Source of the DNA: Schumannella soli
GTDB lineage: Bacteria; Actinomycetota; Actinomycetes; Actinomycetales; Microbacteriaceae
Direction of reading: 5' to 3'
NCBI RefSeq assembly: GCF_006517435.1
Contig: NZ_VHQG01000003.1
Coordinates: 1 to 64,000 of the forward strand
DNA length: 64,000 nt
Shown here: piece after piece, positions 58,660 to 64,000 of the stretch
How the letters are laid out: every line of letters starts with the position of its first letter
How positions within the stretch are numbered: position 1 is the first letter of the stretch
Notes under the pieces: generated by a model
The model's input: only the letters and a program-made list of their open reading frames with translations
Databases searched by the model: none
What the model was told of the DNA's origin: nothing
Made by a program: the position numbers and the translations under genes

Positions 58660-59463
58660 ATGACTTCGCCGCGCCCTGCCGACAACCCGTCGTACTCCGT
58701 CCCGCCCGCCGCCCGCGGACGCGGCGCGACGGCGATCGGGTACTTCATCTTCTTCAGCCGCTGGCTGCAGGCTCCGCTCTACATCGGCCTGATCATCGCC
58801 CAGCTGATCTACGTCATCGTGTTCATGTTCGAACTGTGGCACCTGGGTGCGCAGGTCATCCACGATGTGACCCACCCTGGCGAGCACGGCATCGAGATCG
58901 AAGAGGCGACGGTGATGCTCGGCGTGCTCGGCCTCATCGACGTCGTCATGATCGCGAACCTGCTGATCATGGTCATCATCGGCGGCTACGAGACCTTCGT
59001 CTCGCGCATCGACCTCGACGGGCACCCGGATCAGCCCGAGTGGCTGTCGCACGTCAACGCGAACGTGCTCAAGGTCAAGCTGGCGATGGCCATCATCGGC
59101 ATCTCGTCGATCCACCTGCTGAAGACCTTCATCGAGGTCGGCGATCTCGGTGCGAAGAACTCGACCACCGCCGAGAACAACGTGACCGGCGAGACCTACA
59201 CGAGCGAGGGCGTCTTCTGGCAGGTCGTGATCCACCTGACCTTCATCCTCTCGGCGGTCGCGCTCGCCCTCATCGACCGCTGGTCGCTGAAGCACTCCAT
59301 CCCGACCGCCGACGGAGGCACGATCTCGGTGCCCGGCCCGGCCCCGGTCGCCGGCGCCGCGGTGGGGGCCGCCACCGGCGCCGCGCTCGGAGGTCCGGCA
59401 GGTGCTGCTCTCGGCGGGGCGGCAGGTGCCAGCGCGTCGAGCCCGGAGCGTCCCACGCACTGA
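58660..59463 (+). CDS. YqhA-family (UPF0114) membrane protein
   Basis: This 267-residue protein has the UPF0114/YqhA pattern of four membrane helices: PLYIGLIIAQLIYVIVFMFE, VMLGVLGLIDVVMIANLLIM, VKLAMAIIGISSIHLLKTFI and VVIHLTFILSAVALALIDRW. It has the conserved GGYETFVSRID after the second helix. A Gly/Ala-rich tail of about 50 residues is extra. Function is unknown. The ATG at 58660 is chosen because AGGAG lies eleven bases upstream. Confidence 0.87.
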   Translation: MTSPRPADNPSYSVPPAARGRGATAIGYFIFFSRWLQAPLYIGLIIAQLIYVIVFMFELWHLGAQVIHDVTHPGEHGIEIEEATVMLGVLGLIDVVMIANLLIMVIIGGYETFVSRIDLDGHPDQPEWLSHVNANVLKVKLAMAIIGISSIHLLKTFIEVGDLGAKNSTTAENNVTGETYTSEGVFWQVVIHLTFILSAVALALIDRWSLKHSIPTADGGTISVPGPAPVAGAAVGAATGAALGGPAGAALGGAAGASASSPERPTH

Positions 59464-59492
59464 CCGCGGTCCTCGTCGGCCCGCGCCGCCGC

Positions 59493-59542
59493 GACGACAG
59501 GAAGGCCCCGCACCGGATCACTCCAGGCGGGGCCTTCGTCGT
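59493..59542 (+). terminator. Hairpin after the YqhA-like gene
   Basis: GAAGGCCCCGC (59501-59511) pairs with GCGGGGCCTTC (59527-59537). The pairing extends outward through GACGA/TCGTC. It lies 30 bases after the stop. Confidence 0.85.
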
Positions 59543-59571
59543 CAGCGGGATGCACCCATCCGCGCAAGAAG

Positions 59572-59604
59572 AAAGCCCCCGGCTCTTGCGAACCGAGGGC
59601 TTTT
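59572..59604 (-). terminator. Terminator of tRNA-Glu
   Basis: On the minus strand AAAGCCCTCGG pairs with the GC-rich CCGGGGGCTTT across a short loop and is followed by TTTCTTCTT, a classic intrinsic terminator just after the tRNA. Confidence 0.85.
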
Positions 59605-59609
59605 GCTCG

Positions 59610-59682
59610 TGACCCCAGCGGGATTCGAACCCGCGTTACCGCCGTGAGAGGGCGGCGTACTAGGCCACTATACGATGGGGCC
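59610..59682 (-). tRNA. tRNA-Glu (anticodon CTC)
   Basis: The 73-base cloverleaf on the minus strand has acceptor GGCCCCA pairing with TGGGGTC, discriminator A, anticodon stem CCGCC/GGCGG around loop CTCTCAC (anticodon CTC), and the T-arm GCGGGTTCGAATCCCGC. CCA is not encoded. Confidence 0.95.
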
Positions 59683-59929
59683 GTCACGACAACTGGATGA
59701 GTATGACACAGCCGCCGACGGGCTTCCAAATCGAGCGGGGCCGTCGGCGCCCTTCGGCGTGTCGCGCGGCGTTCAGCCCCGGTTTTCCGGGGATTCGCGC
59801 CCCGTTCGCCGGTCGACTCGACCCCGCCGGGGGCGGGTGCGCCGCCGGCGGCGCTCGCCGTGCAGCCGCTACGGACGAGGGATGCCGAAGCCCCTTCCCC
59901 CTGTCGGCTGTCGGTGCTGTCATGGACGC

Positions 59930-60721
59930 ATGAGCGACGACGACACGACCACCGTCATCTCGGCTGACGGCACCCCGATCGCGGTGCGGACCCGCGGCGA
60001 CGGCATCCCTCTCGTGCTCGTCGGCGGCGCGCTCTCGCGCGGTGAGGACGGCGCCGAGGTCGCCGCCGCCATCGCCGGCCGCGGCTTCCGCGTCGCGACG
60101 CTCGACCGTCGAGCCCGCGGCGGCAGCGGCGACACCGCTCCCTACTCCCCCGAGCGCGAGGCCGAGGATCTGGTCGCCGTCATCGACCACCTCGGCGGCC
60201 GCGCATCGGTCGTCGGTCACTCGTCGGGCGCGATCCTGTCACTCGTCGCCGCGTCGCTCGGCGCCCCGATCGAGCAGCTCGTGCTGTCGGAGCCGCCGTT
60301 CCTCTTCGAGAACCCCTTCGCCGCCGACCTGCCCGACCGTCTGCAGGCTCTGGTGGATGCCGGCGAGAACGGCGACGCGGTCGCCCTGTTCCAGCTCGAG
60401 GGCGTCGGCCTGCCCGCGGAGGCGATCGAGCAGTTCCGCCAGTCTCCGATGTGGGCGTCGCTGCTGCCGCTCGCCCAGTCGACCGTCTACGACGCGACGA
60501 TCACCCGCGACTTCGCGGTCCCGACGCCGGCGATGCTCGCCGTCGACGCCCCGGTCGCGATCCTGCGCGGCGAGCAGACCTTCCCGGTGCTCATCACCGC
60601 GGCCGACCGCCTGGCGACCCTGCTGCCTCAGCACCGCCTCGTGATCGAGCCCCGCATGCTGCACCACCGCCTCGACCCCGAGGCCGCCGCCGACCTCGTC
60701 GCGGCGATGCACGCGAGCTGA
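59930..60721 (+). CDS. Alpha/beta hydrolase
   Basis: This 263-residue protein has the alpha/beta-hydrolase pattern: LVLVGGALSRGED as oxyanion region, ATLDRRARGGSGDT, and the nucleophile elbow GHSSGA with Ser as likely nucleophile. LVLSEPPF follows, and a late LHHRLDPEA could hold the catalytic His. The substrate is unknown. The ATG at 59930 begins right after a three-codon ORF (ATG at 59922). The gap back to the tRNA (59683-59929) shows no gene. Confidence 0.83.
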   Translation: MSDDDTTTVISADGTPIAVRTRGDGIPLVLVGGALSRGEDGAEVAAAIAGRGFRVATLDRRARGGSGDTAPYSPEREAEDLVAVIDHLGGRASVVGHSSGAILSLVAASLGAPIEQLVLSEPPFLFENPFAADLPDRLQALVDAGENGDAVALFQLEGVGLPAEAIEQFRQSPMWASLLPLAQSTVYDATITRDFAVPTPAMLAVDAPVAILRGEQTFPVLITAADRLATLLPQHRLVIEPRMLHHRLDPEAAADLVAAMHAS

Positions 60722-60722
60722 A

Positions 60723-60744
60723 CCCGGAACCCACTGTTTCCGGG
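60723..60744. terminator. Short hairpin between the hydrolase and LacI genes
   Basis: CCCGGAA (60723-60729) pairs with TTCCGGG (60738-60744) right after the hydrolase stop. A second palindrome, CCGTTCG-T-CGAACGG, lies at 60758-60772. Both lie between converging genes. Confidence 0.5.
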
Positions 60745-60781
60745 CCTGACGTGTGGCCCGTTCGTCGAACGGTCCGGACGT

Positions 60782-61840
60782 TCAGGCGCGGGGCGGCGGC
60801 GCCGTCGAGCCGCGCAGACGCAGCTCGGGGTCGATGAGGATCTCCTCGGTGCCGACGGCGCGCTTCGAGATGAGCGCCGTGACGATGCGACCCACGTTCT
60901 CGGCGATCCGATCGGTCTGCTGCCGCACCGTCGTGAGCGGCGGGGCCGTGAAGTCGAGCATCGGCGAGTCGTCGTAGCCGACGATCGAGAGATCCTGCGG
61001 CACCCGCAGGCCCGCCCGTTCGGCCGCGCGATAGCCGCCCAGCGCCATCTCGTCGCTCGAGGCGACGATGCCGGTCACGCCCTGCGCGATGAGCGCGGCG
61101 GTCGCCTGCTGGCCGTCTTCGACGTTGAAGTGCTTGCGCACCACCAAGTCGTCGGCGTCGTCGATGCCGCGGCGCTCCATCGCCTGGATGAAGCCGTCGA
61201 CGCGGCGATCGGCGGGGATGTTGTCGACCGGCCCCGCCAGCATCCCGATGCGGCGATGCCCGAGGTCGTGCAGGTGCCCGACCGCGAGCTCGGCCGCGCG
61301 CCAGTCGTCGGTGGAGACGACCGGAGCATCCGTCTCGGGGAATCCGCCGTTGATGCTCACATACGGGGTGCCACGCGACTCGATCAGCTGCACCACGCGG
61401 TGGTCGGCCTTGGTCAGCGTGTTGCTCGCCGACAGGAAGACGATCGCGGCGACACCCGAGTCGATGAGCGCCTCGACGTAGTCGCGCTCCTGCGGCGTGC
61501 CCGGGTACACCTGGCAGATGATCGACTTGAGTCCGTGCGGGCTGAGCTCGTTCTCGATGCGATCGGCCTGCAGCGCGAAGATCGGGTTGCGCAGGTTCGG
61601 CGTGATCATGAGCACGAGCTCGTTGCCCATCGGACGCTCGTAGCCGACCTGTCGCAGCGCGTCCTCGACCGCCGCCCGCGTCGCCGCCGAGACGCCGTAC
61701 TTGCGGTTGAGCACACGGCTGACCGTCGCCTCGCTGACCTCAGCGAGCTGGGCGATGTGCGCGAGGCTCGTCGACCCGACGGGCGTGCGGGAGCCCTTCC
61801 GTCGCGGGGCCGGCTCGGCGCCCGCCTGCTGCATCACCAT
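60782..61840 (-). CDS. LacI-family transcriptional regulator
   Basis: The protein has 352 residues. A DNA-binding helix-turn-helix with hinge (about 24-70, SLAHIAQLAEVSEATVSRVL) is followed by a periplasmic-binding-like sugar domain with LVLMITPNLRNPIFALQADR, VSTDDWRAAELAVGHL and LSIVGYDDSPMLDFTAPPLT. It is the last gene of the sugar ABC operon, 38 bases after the second permease, and probably controls that operon in response to the transported sugar. Confidence 0.93.
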   Translation of the reverse strand: MVMQQAGAEPAPRRKGSRTPVGSTSLAHIAQLAEVSEATVSRVLNRKYGVSAATRAAVEDALRQVGYERPMGNELVLMITPNLRNPIFALQADRIENELSPHGLKSIICQVYPGTPQERDYVEALIDSGVAAIVFLSASNTLTKADHRVVQLIESRGTPYVSINGGFPETDAPVVSTDDWRAAELAVGHLHDLGHRRIGMLAGPVDNIPADRRVDGFIQAMERRGIDDADDLVVRKHFNVEDGQQATAALIAQGVTGIVASSDEMALGGYRAAERAGLRVPQDLSIVGYDDSPMLDFTAPPLTTVRQQTDRIAENVGRIVTALISKRAVGTEEILIDPELRLRGSTAPPPRA

Positions 61841-61878
61841 CGCGTTCCCGTCTTCTCTCGCAGAAACCTACACATCCG

Positions 61879-62790
61879 CTACTGCTTGACGGATCCGCCG
61901 AGCAGGCCGGCCACGAAGTGGCGCTGCAGGAAGAGGAACATGGCCAGCACCGGCAGGATCGAGATGAACGTGCCGGTGAGCAGCTGGCCGTAGTCGGTCG
62001 TGCCGATTCCACGCAGGGTCGCCAGCGCGACGGGCAGCGTGTACGACTCCGGATTGCGCTGGATGATCAGCGGGTAGACGAAGTCGTTCCAGCGCGCGAG
62101 GAACAGGAAGATCGCCAGAGCGGCGAGCGACGGCCGCATGATCGGCAGCACGAGACGGAAGAAGATGCGGAACTCCCCCGCGCCGTCGATGCGACCGGCC
62201 TGCAGCGGCTCGTCGGGAACCGCCTGCATCGCCTGCCGCATGAGGAAGATGCCGAAGGGCATCGCCAGGTCGGGCAGGATCAGCGCCTGGTAGGAGTCGA
62301 GCCAGCCGAGCTGGACCATGATCTTGAACAGCGGCACGAGCGTGACCTGGCCGGGCAGCGCCAAGGAGGCGATCAGCAGGCCGAACATGAGGTCACGGCC
62401 GCGGAAGGTGAACTTCGCGAAGGCGTAGCCGGCGGCACTGCAGATGATCAGGCCGAAGAAGGTGAACAGCAGCGACACGACGACGGAGTTGCGGATCGCA
62501 TCCCCGAACTTCACCGAGTCGAGCAGACCCTTCAGATTGTTCCAGAACTCCGGCCCGGGCAGCAGCGCCGGCGGCGAGCTGAAGATGTCGGATGTCGTGT
62601 GCGTCGTCGCGACGAACAGCCAGATGAACGGCGCGATCATCACGACGGCGCCGAGTGCGATCACCGTGGTGAGCACGATGCTGAGCGCGCGGTCGCCAGG
62701 CGAGGTCGGCTTGCGCCGGGCGGCGAGGGCACGCAGCCGCTCCTTCGCGACGGCTTGCGCTCTCGCGGTGCTCGTGACGGCGGCGCTCAT
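61879..62790 (-). CDS. Sugar ABC transporter permease (MalG-type)
   Basis: This 303-residue protein has six membrane helices and the cytoplasmic EAA-type loop near AGRIDGAGEFRIFFRLVLPIMRP, the contact with the ATPase. It belongs to the CUT1 carbohydrate uptake family. The ATG at 62790 overlaps the upstream permease stop (ATGA). No ATPase gene is in the window; CUT1 systems often share one MsiK-type ATPase encoded elsewhere. Confidence 0.93.
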   Translation of the reverse strand: MSAAVTSTARAQAVAKERLRALAARRKPTSPGDRALSIVLTTVIALGAVVMIAPFIWLFVATTHTTSDIFSSPPALLPGPEFWNNLKGLLDSVKFGDAIRNSVVVSLLFTFFGLIICSAAGYAFAKFTFRGRDLMFGLLIASLALPGQVTLVPLFKIMVQLGWLDSYQALILPDLAMPFGIFLMRQAMQAVPDEPLQAGRIDGAGEFRIFFRLVLPIMRPSLAALAIFLFLARWNDFVYPLIIQRNPESYTLPVALATLRGIGTTDYGQLLTGTFISILPVLAMFLFLQRHFVAGLLGGSVKQ

Positions 62791-63728
62791 GACGCCCTCC
62801 GTCGCAGCACGAGGAGCTGCACGACCGACAGCACCGCCACGATCGCGGTGAGCACGTAGCCGATCGCCGAGGCGTAGCCGAAGTCGAAGTACTTGAAGGC
62901 GTTGTTGTAGAGGTACATGCCGATCGTGAGGGTCGCGTTGTCGGGGCCGCCGCCGGTGAGCACGTAGGGCTCGTCGAAGAGCTGCAGGGTGCCGATCGTC
63001 GACAGGATGACGGTGAGCACGAGCGCGGGGCGCAATCCGGGCAGCGTCACGTTCCAGAACTGCTGGCGGCGGTTCGCGCCGTCCATCGCCGCCGCCTCGT
63101 AGAGCTCTTCGGGGATGGACTGCAGCTGCGCCAGGTAGATGACGGCGTTGTTGCCCGTGTAGTGCCAGGTGAGCGCCAGGATGATCGACACCTTCGCCCA
63201 GTTCGGGTCGGCCAGCCACGGCACCCGCGGCAGCCCGACCGAGGTGAGGAGGAAGTTCAGGAAGCCGTCGTTGTAGCTGAGCAGCGCCGAGAACAGGATG
63301 CCGTAGGCGACGAGCCCCATGACGATCGGCACGAAGTAGGCGACGCGCAGGAACGCGCGGGCTTTGAGCAGCTTCGAGTTGAAAGCCACGGCGAGCAGCA
63401 CCGCGATGACGAGCATCACCGGCACCTGGATCACCAGGATCTGCACCGTGTTGAGCAGCGCCCGCCCGAACAGCGGGTCGGAGAACACGCGCGCGAAGTT
63501 GTCGAAGCCGACGAAGGTGTCGACGCCGCCCTTGTTGCTCGTGAAGCTCAGCACGAGCGCGTAGAGCACCGGGTAGGCCTTGAAGCCGACGAACAGCAGG
63601 ATCACCGGCAACAGGAACAGGTACGGGATGTGCCGCCCGCGCAGGGTGCGTCGGCGGCGAGGCGCCGGCGCGGCGGCCGGTGCTCGCGTCGCGGCGGCGC
63701 TGCCGGACGTGGTGGTGAGTGTGGTCAT
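62787..63728 (-). CDS. Sugar ABC transporter permease (MalF-type)
   Basis: This 313-residue protein has six membrane helices and the EAA-type loop ELYEAAAMDGANRRQQFWNVT followed by LPGLRPALVL. It is the partner of the MalG-type permease in a CUT1 sugar importer. A basic N-terminal tail (APRRRRTLRGRHIPYLF) precedes the first helix. The ATG at 63728 lies 57 bases after the binding-protein stop, with a hairpin in between. Confidence 0.93.
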   Translation of the reverse strand: MTTLTTTSGSAAATRAPAAAPAPRRRRTLRGRHIPYLFLLPVILLFVGFKAYPVLYALVLSFTSNKGGVDTFVGFDNFARVFSDPLFGRALLNTVQILVIQVPVMLVIAVLLAVAFNSKLLKARAFLRVAYFVPIVMGLVAYGILFSALLSYNDGFLNFLLTSVGLPRVPWLADPNWAKVSIILALTWHYTGNNAVIYLAQLQSIPEELYEAAAMDGANRRQQFWNVTLPGLRPALVLTVILSTIGTLQLFDEPYVLTGGGPDNATLTIGMYLYNNAFKYFDFGYASAIGYVLTAIVAVLSVVQLLVLRRRAS

Positions 63729-63745
63729 GTCTTCTCGGATGCCAG

Positions 63746-63779
63746 GGTGCGGATGCGAGCCGGGGCCCGCATCCGCACC
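63746..63779 (-). terminator. Hairpin between the binding-protein and permease genes
   Basis: GGTGCGGATGCG (63746-63757) pairs perfectly with CGCATCCGCACC (63768-63779) in the gap. Such hairpins often let the binding protein be made in excess over the permeases. Confidence 0.65.
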
Positions 63780-63785
63780 GACGGT

Positions 63786-64000
63786 TCAGCCCTTCGCGAT
63801 CTTGCGGCCGGTCTGCCCGGCGAGCAGCTCGGCGGCGTCGGCGAGCGCCTTCTTCGGGTCGGCGCCGCTGACGAGCACCTGGGTCTGCGCGTCGTCGTAG
63901 GCCTTGAGGGCCTTCGCGTAGTCCTTCGTGTAGTAGTCCGGCGGCGTCTTCTGGTTCAGCGCGGTCATCACCAGGTCGTTGGTGTTGATGCCGAAGTAGT
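63786..64000 (-). CDS. Extracellular sugar-binding protein, C-terminal part (runs off the window)
   Basis: About 71 C-terminal residues are visible, ending KKALADAAELLAGQTGRKIAKG. The pattern AYDDAQTQVLVSGADPKKAL is typical of the last helices of family 1 solute-binding proteins. Its place upstream of two CUT1 permeases supports this. The N terminus, with the expected lipoprotein signal, lies outside the window. Confidence 0.85.
   Translation of the reverse strand, partial: YFGINTNDLVMTALNQKTPPDYYTKDYAKALKAYDDAQTQVLVSGADPKKALADAAELLAGQTGRKIAKG

Noticed and set aside
61879-63728. A missing ATPase gene taken as a sign of a broken transporter operon
   Set aside because: Sugar CUT1 operons in actinobacteria commonly lack their own ATPase and share an MsiK-type protein encoded elsewhere.

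Overview
The window is high-GC actinobacterial DNA, most likely from a member of the Microbacteriaceae. Supporting signs are a DUF222-type HNH gene, an F420-dependent glucose-6-phosphate dehydrogenase, many GTG starts, and a recurring TANNNT hexamer 6-7 bases before start codons (leaderless transcripts). I see no insertion sequence, phage gene or CRISPR array.

Layout. 1-401: start of a DUF222/HNH-type gene with repeats upstream. 891-3077: a conservon-like cluster (226-aa protein, small GTPase, two roadblock/LC7 proteins) behind a 13-codon leader ORF. 3256-5603: fgd, an iron-box-controlled siderophore-interacting protein and a PLDc_N membrane protein. 5746-16231: uracil permease, coaD, recG, corA, two EamA exporters (one paired with a LysR regulator), rsmD, a thiamine-binding-like protein and a J-domain membrane protein. 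16326-25623: a housekeeping block with thiL, a DUF3515 lipoprotein, ddl, gpsA, an EI24 protein, plsC, murA and leuD-leuC behind a leucine leader peptide.

25692-56525 is the most interesting part. The plus-strand arm carries an EssC-like FHA/FtsK ATPase, a WXG-like helical protein, a 474-aa candidate secreted protein and three unknown proteins. The minus-strand arm carries a WXG100 protein and a roughly 20-kb operon: giant cadherin/Ig-like protein 2, PP2C phosphatase, FHA protein, Ser/Thr kinase, FHA-HTH protein, giant protein 1, MoxR ATPase, DUF58 protein and a transglutaminase-like protein that has lost all three expected catalytic residues. None of the usual type VII membrane partners (EccB, EccD, EccE, MycP or EsaA, EssA, EssB) is present. 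Four copies of one 18-bp palindrome, ATGGGSA-N4-TSCCCAT, lie at four promoters of this locus; three sit 22-24 bases before a -10-like hexamer and the fourth sits 33 bases before one. I read the locus as one regulated cell-surface/secretion system. Its regulator may be the FHA-HTH protein, under kinase/phosphatase control.

56526-64000: a possible operator for the large operon, a DUF2087 protein, a TerC membrane protein behind a candidate yybP-ykoY riboswitch, a YqhA-like membrane protein, tRNA-Glu(CTC), an alpha/beta hydrolase, and a sugar ABC transporter operon (partial binding protein, two permeases, LacI regulator). All functions come from reading translated sequence; no database search was run.
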